Of a DNA stretch of 64,000 nucleotides, positions 8,877 to 18,246 are shown piece by piece; within the stretch, counting starts at the first letter, position 1; each line of letters starts with the position of its first letter. The stretch covers positions 8,122,001-8,186,000 of the forward strand of contig OZ245894.1 of the NCBI GenBank assembly GCA_965229635.1. Direction: 5' to 3'. The position numbers and the translations under genes are program-made. A model generated the notes under the pieces. That model searched no databases. It worked only from the letters and a program-made list of their open reading frames with translations, and was not told the origin of the DNA. The DNA comes from BQJU01 sp965229635. GTDB taxonomy: Bacteria > Bacteroidota > Bacteroidia > Chitinophagales > Saprospiraceae.

Positions 8877-11342
8877 ATGTTCCTGAAATTTTTTAATGAA
8901 AATGTTGAACCACATATTCGTTTAATGACGAATCAGGAGGCAATTCATACATTGAGAGTTATACCAACTATTGACGCAAAAAGTGCCAACCTGCTCCAGC
9001 AAAAAATTAACACCCTTCAGCAAAGAGCAAACAAGCAGTTGAATGACAAATATGGTTCCGAAAAAGGTAAAAAAGTCGGAGAATTGATCGATGCTGGTAA
9101 CGAGTTTATGGTCATTTTCGATTATGCCCAGGCACGGAAGTATTTTCGGGCTGCGCTGGAGAAATTACAGAAAAGCGGACGAACAAGTGGTGAGACTTAT
9201 AAAACGGCCCTCGAATCCTATTATGGCAGTATTCTCATGGACGGGAACAACCCCGATCATGACCGATTGCTCAATGAATTCATGACCATATATGGGCGAG
9301 ATTTAATGATGGTTATGGCTATGGATGCAGAACCAGAGGAAGGGGACTTATTCGATTCACGGATTATGATGCTGGCAAATGCCGGAGCATTGGAAATGGC
9401 CGATAGCCTCTTAAAAGCCAGCGATATGGGGCCAGCCGAAAAGCGTGCCAATCAAGCCATCATCGACGGTATAAAGACCAACAACAAGATAAAAAAGGTG
9501 GAGGAAGACTTGCTAATCTTCGAATACCCCAATCTGCTGGATACGGCGGTGATGTACATTGGCCAACGCAGCTATGACAAGAAAGCGAATCACTGGATCG
9601 ACAACAGCATTGAGCAAATTCAACCGACCATTTTAAACCGATTGGGAGAGAATCATCAGTTTGCCATTCTGGAAAAGCTGCAAATCAATGCGGAGGCCAA
9701 CCTGAATTATATCACCAGGGCCGTTGATGTGCACCCTGAGTTGGCGGCCAAAGCCTATGACCAGTCATTGCGCCTAAAGGGGCTTTCTCTTGAACACCAG
9801 AAGCGCATCAGAAGGTTAGCAAAAGAAGTGCAAAGTCCTAAAGTACAATCGCTTTACCAACAAATACAGGAGTTGCAGGATCGGCAAAATGCCATTTACG
9901 CCAGCGGAAGGGAGGGAGCTTACGGCAGAACGGAGGAAGTTCGGGCACTGATCTACGAGAAAGCCCGCCTCGAAGAAGCACTTTATCAATTGGACGAAAT
10001 GCAATTCAAGGAGGCGCTCACCCTGGAGTGGCACGACGTACAAAAGTCGCTAAAAAAGGGAGAAGCAGCCGTCGAAATCTTAAGGTATCTGCACCGGGAA
10101 GATGGCCTGTGGACGGATCAGGTCAAATATGTAGCATTAATTCTGAAACCTGAGGATGAGTGGCCTAAATTGGTACCGCTACCCAATGGGAATGACCTGG
10201 AAGGCAAACATTTCCAAACCTACCAAAACAGCCGCAATCTGCCTTACGACGCTGAGAGTCCAGTCTTTCAAAACTATTGGGCAAACATTCAGAAACACCT
10301 ACGGGGAGTGGAACAAGTGTACTTCTCCCCCGACGGTATTTACCACCTCATTAACCTGAACACCATCCCCAATCCCTCCACACCGGGCAAATACCTGGTG
10401 GATGCCTTGTCGATCACCATCGTTAATAGTACCCGATCCATAGGCCAGCCGAAGCCAGTCGGGGCATCCACCAAAACGGCGGTAATATTGGGCAACCCGA
10501 GCTACAATATGCCGCTAAAACAGGAGACCGGGAATAGTGATGTGCCCGTAGCCGGAAATAGTAAAAAACAATGGTCGGGATTGCCGGGCACCAAAACAGA
10601 GATTAACTTACTTGAATCTTTTCTCCGTAAAAACAACTATAAAACCTCCTTATATACGGAGGAAAATGCCCTGGAATCAACCATCCGAAACATTAAAAGC
10701 CCGAACATTCTGCACCTGGCTACCCATGGCTTTTTTGCCAATATTGATTACTCCGGGATGCTCTCCTTTATGGAGGAAGATGAAGTAGGGCACAAATATC
10801 CTTCGGTAAACGGAATCATTGGCCTCAAGCCACAAACAAACCTGGAAAGCGTCTTTAAAGGTGATCAACTTGATAATGAATGGTATGCAAAATTTCTCGA
10901 TACACTTTCGATAAATTATTTATGGCTGAAGCCAGAGCTCAATAGTGGGCTGGTTTTTGCCGGAGCAAACAGCCAGCAACCGACTACGCAGTCGAACGAC
11001 GGCATACTTTACGGCTCGGAAGTGAGCCTGCTGGATTTGCATGGAACCGAACTCGTGGTCCTCAGTGCCTGCGAATCCGGGCAGGGGCAGCTCAGTATCA
11101 TTCAGGGCATCAGCGGTTTGAAAAGGGCCTTTCAAACGGCAGGAGCAGAAAATATGATCATTTCCCTGTGGAAAGTCAATGATGACGTCACCCAGCAGTT
11201 TATGTCCCTGTTTTACCAAAACTGGATCAAAGAAGGGCTGTCCAAACAGGCCGCTTTCAGAAAGACCCAACAACAAATTCGGGACGAACATTTCTACGAA
11301 GAGCCCCGCCATTGGGGGGCATTTGTATTGGTGAAAAATTGA
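8877..11342 (+). CDS. CHAT domain (caspase-like) protease, C-terminal part of the interrupted gene beginning at 8004
   Basis: The frame has 821 residues. Residues ~1-400 are alpha-helical, TPR-like. The C-terminal ~350 residues are a CHAT peptidase domain with both catalytic residues in their family motifs: His617 in HLATHGFF and Cys732 in VLSACESG. The ending WGAFVLV is typical of CHAT domains. CHAT enzymes are caspase-fold cysteine proteases; known ones cleave gasdermins or Csx30-type substrates. The ATG at 8877 has no signal peptide, so if translated alone the protein would be cytoplasmic. Joined to 8004-8843 it would be exported. The catalytic half is intact, so the nonsense change is either recent or tolerated. 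It lies 240 bp upstream of its paralogue. Confidence 0.88.
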   Translation: MFLKFFNENVEPHIRLMTNQEAIHTLRVIPTIDAKSANLLQQKINTLQQRANKQLNDKYGSEKGKKVGELIDAGNEFMVIFDYAQARKYFRAALEKLQKSGRTSGETYKTALESYYGSILMDGNNPDHDRLLNEFMTIYGRDLMMVMAMDAEPEEGDLFDSRIMMLANAGALEMADSLLKASDMGPAEKRANQAIIDGIKTNNKIKKVEEDLLIFEYPNLLDTAVMYIGQRSYDKKANHWIDNSIEQIQPTILNRLGENHQFAILEKLQINAEANLNYITRAVDVHPELAAKAYDQSLRLKGLSLEHQKRIRRLAKEVQSPKVQSLYQQIQELQDRQNAIYASGREGAYGRTEEVRALIYEKARLEEALYQLDEMQFKEALTLEWHDVQKSLKKGEAAVEILRYLHREDGLWTDQVKYVALILKPEDEWPKLVPLPNGNDLEGKHFQTYQNSRNLPYDAESPVFQNYWANIQKHLRGVEQVYFSPDGIYHLINLNTIPNPSTPGKYLVDALSITIVNSTRSIGQPKPVGASTKTAVILGNPSYNMPLKQETGNSDVPVAGNSKKQWSGLPGTKTEINLLESFLRKNNYKTSLYTEENALESTIRNIKSPNILHLATHGFFANIDYSGMLSFMEEDEVGHKYPSVNGIIGLKPQTNLESVFKGDQLDNEWYAKFLDTLSINYLWLKPELNSGLVFAGANSQQPTTQSNDGILYGSEVSLLDLHGTELVVLSACESGQGQLSIIQGISGLKRAFQTAGAENMIISLWKVNDDVTQQFMSLFYQNWIKEGLSKQAAFRKTQQQIRDEHFYEEPRHWGAFVLVKN

Positions 11343-11580
11343 TATATCGGTGCAAAAAGCCCTATATTACGGAGCTTTGAGCCAAGTGCATGTTTGGAGG
11401 TAGTCATTCAGGCTGCAAATCACAACTTTTGGAACCTCACTTCGGCTATTTTTTCGTCCGTCCAGGCTTAGCCGGGATGCACTCAAAAATAAGCCTTGCG
11501 AGAACCCAAAATTTGCAATTTTCGCTGCTAAAGCACCACCTCCAAAAATGCACTAAACCATTGAAAACAGAACTCAAACC

Positions 11581-14500
11581 ATGATGCTTACGCCAAAGGC
11601 TACTCTAAAATCCCTCGGATTTACTTTCATTGTATTTTGTATTCTAATCGTTTTACCGCAAGCCTTATTGTCACAGAAGACCATTGACGAATACCAACGA
11701 ATGATTACCACCGAATGTGGTACTCAGGAAAGGTATATGGGGCCATTCAAGTTTGACCAAGCTTGCCTGGAGAAGGTCTACCGCGCCCTCGACCCGCTGC
11801 TCAAGGAAAAGTATGGAGAGCGCCATGAGGAATACCTCAAAAATTACAGCTCACTCATTTCGGCAATTAATGAGCAGGGCCGTTTTGAGGAAACCGACCC
11901 GATGCTTTCCAACTACCTGAATATCGTGGAAAGAGAATATGGTGTGCTTTCTGAACAATACCATGATGCCACCAAACGATACATGCATTATTATGAAAAA
12001 TCAGGACAACAGGAGAGAGCCACAAAAATCAAAAACGAGCTGTCTGCAAAAAAAGAACGCATAAAAAATGGCGACCTACGGCAGTCAATTCCCCAACTCA
12101 TGGGAAGTTTGTACCAATGTAAACAGCAAAAAGGAGGCTATCGGGACTGTGAGCTTGAGGTTTATAAAAAAATAGCTTCCACCGCCCGGCAGGAATACGG
12201 TAAAAATGATCCCAGGTACTGGCAGCATTTGGGTAACCTTATCCAGAAATTGCTCAGGTACGAGCGTCAGGAAGAAGCTCAACCCTACCTCAGGGAGTTT
12301 GATGGTTACTATAAAAAAGAGCTGGCTACCAAGCGGTCGGCGTTTCCGGAGGGGTATTCCAAATGTCTTTGTGATATTCCACAAGAGTTATTAACCTTAA
12401 AAAAATATCAGGAAGCCAAACCCTATGTCAATCGTTGTCTGGAGTATCTGGAAGCAGCTACTGAGATCGAGGCCATCACTGACTATTTTGGATATGCCGC
12501 CAATTTTCAGGGAATTTATATGTACCAGAGCGAAGACAAAGCTTACGCCGAAGAACTCGCTGCACGCAATGCCCGGATGCAGCCGGTCCTTGCACAAAGG
12601 ATGCAGGAGATCACGGTGGCACAAATGAGAGAAGAGCAACAAAGGATGCAGGATAGTGTTCAAAAGGCGTTGGGCTTTTCCACTGATCCGGAGCAGCCCT
12701 TCGACAGCCCTGCGCTTTCCGAAATGTATGATGGGATGATCAATGCCAAAAAAGATTTTGATCAGGCGGTTGAAGAAGGAGCCATCCAGGAAAAAATGAT
12801 GGAGGGTCTTTTTAGCGGAGGCAACCTGGATTCTACCGGGCAAGACCTCTATCAGCAATATCAGGAGGCGCGAGAAAGTGGTAACGATGATCTGGCCAAT
12901 GACCTGCTTATCAATCAACTGAGCAGTAGAATGGATTCGCTCGCTCCTGATGGTATGGGAGAGGAGAACCCTGTCATTGCAATGATGAAGGCGGCTCAAT
13001 CGGGTGATCAGGAAGCTCTTGAGAAAATAACAAAAGAAACAGCTCAATCACTTAATGAACAGCTCCAACAGCAGCAGGATACCCTGAGCAAAGACGACCC
13101 GGAATACGTGGAAAAACTCCAGCAGATGGCGATGATGTATTCTGCTACCCGGCAAACCGACAAGGCAAAAAAGCGCTATCGGGAAGCCCTGCTGATCGTA
13201 GAGCAAAATGAAGGCAAAGACAGTCCAAAATATAAGGAGCTGGTGCAGGGGCTTTACCAAGCTTACATGATCGAGCCTGCATCGGCTCAGAAGGAGAGAG
13301 AGCTACAGGCCTTCATCAAAAATTACGACAAATACCTTTCCCCGGATCAAAAAGGAAAGGATACTTCGTATTTCAACTTCCTGCTTCAGCTACAGGCGGG
13401 CAATTTTGCTGACGCAAGAAAACACATCAAAAAAATGGATGCCGATGATAGCCGAAAGGCCTTTCTTGAGCGCATGGTTTCCGGTATGGAAGTGACTTCA
13501 AAGGTAAATCGGGCCACTGAGAATCTCGAATTTCTAACCTTCCCAAACTTGCTGGATACCGCCATCTTGCATCTCGGACAACCGCAATACGATCAAAATG
13601 CCTACGCCTGGATGCAGGAGAACATTGGTCGGGTTGAACCCGGTCTGCTCAATAGCATTTCGGAAAGTCGTCAGGCTCAGCTGCTGCAAAAGCTACAAAT
13701 TGGGGCGGAAGCCAACCTCTCCTACATTGCCAAAGCCGTCAAAACCAATCCCTCTCTGGCGGGACTGGCCTACGATCAGGCATTGAGGCTTAAAGGGCTG
13801 TCGATTGCCCATCAGCGTATGATCCGGGAGGTAGCCAAACAACAGCAGGGTACAGCCCTCTGGAGGAAGTACCAACGATTGCAAAAGCAAAACCAGCGGC
13901 TCAATGAATATTACGCAATGGGGCGGGAAGCTTTTCATGCCAACAAAAAAGAAATTGCTGAGGCGCTGGCTAAGAAAATCGCACTTGAAGAGGAGTTTTA
14001 TCAAGAGGTTTCGGTGCAGTTGCCCAACGAACCGGTGCATACCTGGCAAGATGTGCAAAAGAGCCTGAAACCAGGAGAAGCGGCCATTGAAATGCTGCGT
14101 TTTCTGGAAAGAGACCAGGGCTATTGGACCGATCAGGTGCGGTACGCGGCACTGATTATCCAACCCGGCATGAAATGGCCGGCATTTGTGCTATTGCCGG
14201 AAGGCAAACAAATGGAGGAAGCGTATTTTGAGGCTTATCAAAACAGTAGAAACGGCTTTGATCCCAATAATATGGCTTATCAAAAATACTGGTCGCCCAT
14301 TCAGCAACAGCTGCAAAGGGTCAATAAAGTCTATTTCTCGGCAGGAGGCATTTATCATTTGATTAACCTCAACACTTTGTCGGTCCCAGAGACAGGAGAA
14401 AACCGGCTGATGGACCTTTATGAAATGGTGATGGTCAATAGCACGCGCAGTCTTTGCGAAGTTCAGGCTGTAGCCAAAAATTCCACTGCAAAAGCCGTCT

Positions 14501-15339
14501 TCTTTGGCAATCCCACTTTTAACTTAACCAACCGGGGTGTCGCTGTTCCGGGAAAGCCACTGCCTCCCCTACCCTATACTGAAGTGGGGGTCAAGAACAA
14601 CAGCAAGCTATTCGAGCAAAACCAATACCAGGTGCAACTTTACCTTCGACAGAAGGCCGATGAAGCCGCCTTGAAGGCCGTCGAAAGTCCAACGCTTTTG
14701 CACCTGGCCACGCACGCCTACTTCACCCCGATTCAGTGGGACCAGCTCTATCTGCCTGCTGAAAAAAAGCAAACTAAACGGACAGAATATCCGAGTTTTG
14801 CGGCTCTGGTGCGGGAGCAGCCACCTGCAAGAGAATCAGAAGAGGACCAGCTGGACGGCAAAGGAGAAAAGGAATTATTGGCCTTGCTGGACTCGGTGAT
14901 GGTGGACGTGATGTGGATGGATCCAATGCTGAATTCCGGATTGTACCTGACCGGCGCCGATCAATATGACCAGTTGAAATTGCAGGATGGGGAAGACGGC
15001 ATCATCCATGGTTCCGAAATTAGTTTGCTCAACCTGGACGGTACGGAATTGGTCGTCTTGAGTGCCTGTAATTCAGGAGTAGGTCGCATCACCTCTGCCG
15101 AGGGGGTCAGCGGACTGAAGAAGGCCTTTCAGGTGGCTGGAGCCGAGGACCTGATCATGACCTTATGGAAGGTGAATGACGATATGGCGGAGGCCTTTAT
15201 GAGCTCCTTTTACCAAAACTGGATCGCTAAAGGAATGAATAAAGAGCAGGCCTTCCGGCAGGCGCAATTGGACATGCGCGAAGGTGGAGAATATGAGGAG
15301 CCACGCTATTGGGGCGCATTTGTATTGATTCAAAATTGA
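11581..15339 (+). CDS. Secreted TPR-CHAT caspase-like protease
   Basis: A 1,252-residue protein with an N-terminal signal peptide (residues ~1-32, cleavage near LLSQ), a long TPR/helical region to ~residue 870 including a charged coiled-coil stretch around 340-500, and a C-terminal CHAT domain. The catalytic pair is present: His1045 in HLATHAYF and Cys1163 in VLSACNSG. It shares the linker motif LQI-AEANL-YI with the upstream paralogue and is its full-length counterpart. An exported CHAT protease is unusual, since characterised ones act in the cytoplasm. The next gene starts within its stop codon (TGATG), so the two are probably translationally coupled. Met1 and Met2 are both possible starts. 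Confidence 0.93.
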   Translation: MMLTPKATLKSLGFTFIVFCILIVLPQALLSQKTIDEYQRMITTECGTQERYMGPFKFDQACLEKVYRALDPLLKEKYGERHEEYLKNYSSLISAINEQGRFEETDPMLSNYLNIVEREYGVLSEQYHDATKRYMHYYEKSGQQERATKIKNELSAKKERIKNGDLRQSIPQLMGSLYQCKQQKGGYRDCELEVYKKIASTARQEYGKNDPRYWQHLGNLIQKLLRYERQEEAQPYLREFDGYYKKELATKRSAFPEGYSKCLCDIPQELLTLKKYQEAKPYVNRCLEYLEAATEIEAITDYFGYAANFQGIYMYQSEDKAYAEELAARNARMQPVLAQRMQEITVAQMREEQQRMQDSVQKALGFSTDPEQPFDSPALSEMYDGMINAKKDFDQAVEEGAIQEKMMEGLFSGGNLDSTGQDLYQQYQEARESGNDDLANDLLINQLSSRMDSLAPDGMGEENPVIAMMKAAQSGDQEALEKITKETAQSLNEQLQQQQDTLSKDDPEYVEKLQQMAMMYSATRQTDKAKKRYREALLIVEQNEGKDSPKYKELVQGLYQAYMIEPASAQKERELQAFIKNYDKYLSPDQKGKDTSYFNFLLQLQAGNFADARKHIKKMDADDSRKAFLERMVSGMEVTSKVNRATENLEFLTFPNLLDTAILHLGQPQYDQNAYAWMQENIGRVEPGLLNSISESRQAQLLQKLQIGAEANLSYIAKAVKTNPSLAGLAYDQALRLKGLSIAHQRMIREVAKQQQGTALWRKYQRLQKQNQRLNEYYAMGREAFHANKKEIAEALAKKIALEEEFYQEVSVQLPNEPVHTWQDVQKSLKPGEAAIEMLRFLERDQGYWTDQVRYAALIIQPGMKWPAFVLLPEGKQMEEAYFEAYQNSRNGFDPNNMAYQKYWSPIQQQLQRVNKVYFSAGGIYHLINLNTLSVPETGENRLMDLYEMVMVNSTRSLCEVQAVAKNSTAKAVFFGNPTFNLTNRGVAVPGKPLPPLPYTEVGVKNNSKLFEQNQYQVQLYLRQKADEAALKAVESPTLLHLATHAYFTPIQWDQLYLPAEKKQTKRTEYPSFAALVREQPPARESEEDQLDGKGEKELLALLDSVMVDVMWMDPMLNSGLYLTGADQYDQLKLQDGEDGIIHGSEISLLNLDGTELVVLSACNSGVGRITSAEGVSGLKKAFQVAGAEDLIMTLWKVNDDMAEAFMSSFYQNWIAKGMNKEQAFRQAQLDMREGGEYEEPRYWGAFVLIQN

Positions 15340-16292
15340 TGATCGGCATGATGAAACACTTATTGTTACTACTGCTTTTTGCAAGGATCGGCACACATTC
15401 CATTTTTGCTCAGGATGTTGATTTGCGCAAGGATACGGCCTTCTTTCTCAGCCAGGATAGCGCCTTTCAACAATGGTTGACCGACATTGACCTTGGGAAG
15501 TATTTGTCGAAAGACAAATTCAGCATCAGAAAAACAAGGTTGATCTACTCCCTGAAGTTTGACTATGCTGCCGCCGATACTGCGGTATATGCCTGGAAGC
15601 AATTGAAATCCGATTTTGAAGAAGGCACGGCCTTTAGCCTGGAAGAACAGCTTTTCTTCAAGCTGACCGATTTGATGGAAATCGATTACGACCAGCTCAT
15701 CCTGAAGGTTTACAATACACCAAAATACGGTGAACTACCTGCCATCGATGGCAGAATCCGCTACAATTCCAGCACGGGGAAAGTGGAATGGAGCGGCACT
15801 TTTCGCTCGGAAGTCCCCGACTCGGTGATGATTAAGGAGTACGTACTTTGTGACCAATACAATGAAAACAGCCAGTTGCTGACCGCTCCGGAACTGCCCG
15901 AAGAATGGAAGGCCAAGGTGTACGATGCGCTGATTGACAGTCTGCACAGGCGCTTTAAAGCAAAGACCGACATGATCACCATTAAAAACCGCGATCCCGT
16001 TGAAATAAAAGTGATGAATATCAAGGAGGAGGTGATCAATGGAAGCATCATTGGTTTGCTCAATCCAAATGAATTGCTTACCTACCGAATTGCCTTAAAA
16101 AAGGAAGCGGGGAATATCCGGCTTACCTGCGTGGTTGATGGCCGTTACGGTTTTTCCCTTTGGGAATTGAGGTCACCCAAAGGGTTCAGAGATATGTCGC
16201 CCAAATACAAGGAAGAACTGGAAGACTATACCGTTGCCTTTACCAGAGTAACCCTCACAAAACTCCTTGAAAATATATTAAACCAACGATAA
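15339..16292 (+). CDS. Secreted protein of unknown function, coupled to the CHAT protease
   Basis: The ATG at 15339 overlaps the stop of the CHAT gene by one base. ATGs at 15348 and 15351 are equally possible; the in-frame codon at 15309 is inside the CHAT gene and less likely. The product (317 residues from 15339) has a signal peptide (KHLLLLLLFARIGTHSIFAQ) and a soluble mixed alpha/beta body with no motif I recognise. Several residues are typical of a folded periplasmic domain (EWSGTFRSEVPDS, VVDGRYGFSLWEL). Tight coupling to the CHAT gene and to the membrane gene at 16304 suggests a partner, regulator or substrate of the CHAT protease, but that is context only. Confidence 0.75.
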   Translation: MIGMMKHLLLLLLFARIGTHSIFAQDVDLRKDTAFFLSQDSAFQQWLTDIDLGKYLSKDKFSIRKTRLIYSLKFDYAAADTAVYAWKQLKSDFEEGTAFSLEEQLFFKLTDLMEIDYDQLILKVYNTPKYGELPAIDGRIRYNSSTGKVEWSGTFRSEVPDSVMIKEYVLCDQYNENSQLLTAPELPEEWKAKVYDALIDSLHRRFKAKTDMITIKNRDPVEIKVMNIKEEVINGSIIGLLNPNELLTYRIALKKEAGNIRLTCVVDGRYGFSLWELRSPKGFRDMSPKYKEELEDYTVAFTRVTLTKLLENILNQR

Positions 16293-16303
16293 ACACCGCT
16301 ACC

Positions 16304-16729
16304 ATGAAACTGACCCTTTTTCGGAAACGCATGATCTATCTATTGCTGATCTGCCAGTTTGTGATCATCGGCACGGCCATCTTTTTGTGGATTGCTTCGG
16401 GTTACGACTTCCAGCAGTTGAAGGAGATCTTTTTTCTGATCATTCCCCTGTTTTCTGCAAATATCACACTGGCCGTTCATTTCTATTTAAACAAGCTCGA
16501 TAAAACCGAGACCAAAGACTATGAAGTACCCGGCCCATTAAAGGTCATCGGCATTGGCGGAAGTATTGTGTACGCAGTGTATATGTTGGCTATTCTATTT
16601 AGTTACGTCAATGTTTCCAGTGATTCCGACTCCTTTACTCAGATGAAAGAGCTGATCGGCTGGGGCGAGATTCTGTTTGGGGTGTATATCGGGTATATTA
16701 TGGCGGCTATTTTTAAGTCGGGGTCGTAG
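16304..16729 (+). CDS. Small membrane protein with four predicted TM helices
   Basis: A 141-residue protein beginning 12 bp after the previous gene and surely in the same operon. Four hydrophobic segments are visible: residues ~8-31, ~42-63, ~80-104 and ~116-139. The short loops carry charged residues (LDKTETKDYEVPG between helices 2 and 3). No family is recognised. As the third gene behind a secreted CHAT protease it could be a membrane partner or target of the protease; gasdermin-like or pore-forming action cannot be shown from the sequence. Confidence 0.7.
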   Translation: MKLTLFRKRMIYLLLICQFVIIGTAIFLWIASGYDFQQLKEIFFLIIPLFSANITLAVHFYLNKLDKTETKDYEVPGPLKVIGIGGSIVYAVYMLAILFSYVNVSSDSDSFTQMKELIGWGEILFGVYIGYIMAAIFKSGS

Positions 16730-16807
16730 TGCAGCTTCGATAATGCTGAAGATATAGCGTTTTTAATTAACTTACCGTGAGGTTTTTTTATCTAATGCCC
16801 GTTCTAT

Positions 16808-18037
16808 ATGAATATCATTGTCCTGCTGCTCAATATCCTCGGTCTGGTCTTTTTGCTGCGCTACTTGGCACGGCAGCGGAAAGAATACCTGGCCATGGAG
16901 GACAAAAAAGCGTTTTTCACCTTTAAGCGCTTTCGGTACGCAATTCTGCTATTGCTGACGGTGGGACTGCCACTTTTGCTCGGCAATTTTGTCGTACCGC
17001 TCCTCTTGCCCGAGCCGCTTTTTGCCGTCAATACCGACCCGACAGCCATTTGGTGGGCGTCATTGGGGTTGGCGTTGTTGATTTCGCTGGTGTGGGTAAT
17101 TTACGTGCAGCAGTTGGACATTTACGAGCCCGAGCGGTGGGGATATTTGCTGTTGACCTTTGTCTTGTCGGGGTTGAGCACTTATTTTCTCTGCCCGTGG
17201 ATGTACCGCACCCTGGCCGACTTTGGCTATGACCTGTACACCGACAATTCCATGCTCTACGGCTTTTTGTATTGCACCTTTGCCATTGGTGGCATTGAGG
17301 AATTTTGTAAAATACTACCCGTCCTGCTCGTCCTGTGGGTATTCCGTAAGGCCATCAATGAGCCGTATGATTACATCCTTTACGCCTCGGTCTCGGCACT
17401 GGGATTTGCCTTTGTGGAAAATGTAGACTACATCTTTTTCAGTCGCATGTACAACATCAGCGGGCGGGCCCTGTACGCGGCGGTAGCGCACATGACCTTC
17501 ACCTCCACCTTCTTCTACGGCTTGATGCTGTGGCGGTTTGGCTTTACGCGAATGAAGCTCTATATCGTCATCCCGCTATTCTTCCTGCTGGCCATCGGCA
17601 GCCACGGCTTTTACGACTTCTGGCTGCTCAACGACTGGGTAGCAGAGTACAAGGAAATGACCACCGTCTTCTTCCTGATAACTGTACACCTCTGGGTGAC
17701 CATGAAAAACAACACCATCAACGCCTCCAACTTCTTCACCGCCGAAATCACCGTCAACAACGACCGACTGCGTTACTACCTCATCATCAGCCTCACCGGC
17801 CTGGTGATGTTGGGCTACCTCATCGTCGCTGTTGGTGATGGACCGGCGCTGGCCAATAACTATTTATTCTACGAGCTCCTCGCCTACGGCTACCTGATCT
17901 TCTACCTGGCCTTTGGCCTCAGTCGCTACCAGATTGTGGAAGGCGAGTTTAATCCCTTTCAGTTGCCGTTTGACTTTTTTGTGCCGCGGCCGCGGCCGCC
18001 GGTGAGTGAGGTGGAAGAAAGTGCTGAGGAGGCTTGA
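16808..18037 (+). CDS. PrsW family intramembrane metalloprotease
   Basis: A 409-residue polytopic membrane protein with the PrsW signatures: the glutamate pair in GGIEEFCKILP (Glu164-Glu165), the FVENVDYIFF motif in the next helix, and the helix with AVAHMTFTSTFFYG followed by GSHGFYDF, which supply conserved His residues. PrsW of Bacillus cleaves the anti-sigma factor RsiW at site 1; related proteins belong to the wider CPBP/Abi family. At least eight TM helices are visible, and the protein ends in an acidic tail (SEVEESAEEA). It follows the membrane gene by 78 bp in the same direction. It may process a membrane partner of the cluster; no sigma/anti-sigma pair is nearby. Confidence 0.85.
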   Translation: MNIIVLLLNILGLVFLLRYLARQRKEYLAMEDKKAFFTFKRFRYAILLLLTVGLPLLLGNFVVPLLLPEPLFAVNTDPTAIWWASLGLALLISLVWVIYVQQLDIYEPERWGYLLLTFVLSGLSTYFLCPWMYRTLADFGYDLYTDNSMLYGFLYCTFAIGGIEEFCKILPVLLVLWVFRKAINEPYDYILYASVSALGFAFVENVDYIFFSRMYNISGRALYAAVAHMTFTSTFFYGLMLWRFGFTRMKLYIVIPLFFLLAIGSHGFYDFWLLNDWVAEYKEMTTVFFLITVHLWVTMKNNTINASNFFTAEITVNNDRLRYYLIISLTGLVMLGYLIVAVGDGPALANNYLFYELLAYGYLIFYLAFGLSRYQIVEGEFNPFQLPFDFFVPRPRPPVSEVEESAEEA

Positions 18038-18246
18038 AAATACAGAGCATTGTAGGTCATAGTTTGATAATGCCCATGTTGCGGCGAAATTCTTATCAGA
18101 TTAGGGGCTTTCTTGTTCAGTGTTCGGAAATTATTTTGGGGAAGTTGACGATTTGATTGAGTTGCAATCTTTTCTATTGCTATGACCAAATATCCTATAA
18201 CTACCTTACCATGGTTTACTCACTGTTGATACTAGAATACAGCTAT

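Noticed and set aside
11390..11584. 64-codon frame between the CHAT genes
   Set aside because: Basic, low-complexity translation with no motif; probably the leader of the second CHAT gene.
9816..15602. Several minus-strand frames up to 216 codons opposite the CHAT genes
   Set aside because: All overlap strongly supported plus-strand protease genes, and none has a recognisable domain.
16304..16729. Gasdermin-like pore protein next to CHAT
   Set aside because: The protein is a plain 4-TM membrane protein without the gasdermin beta-rich N-domain, so only an unknown partner is claimed.
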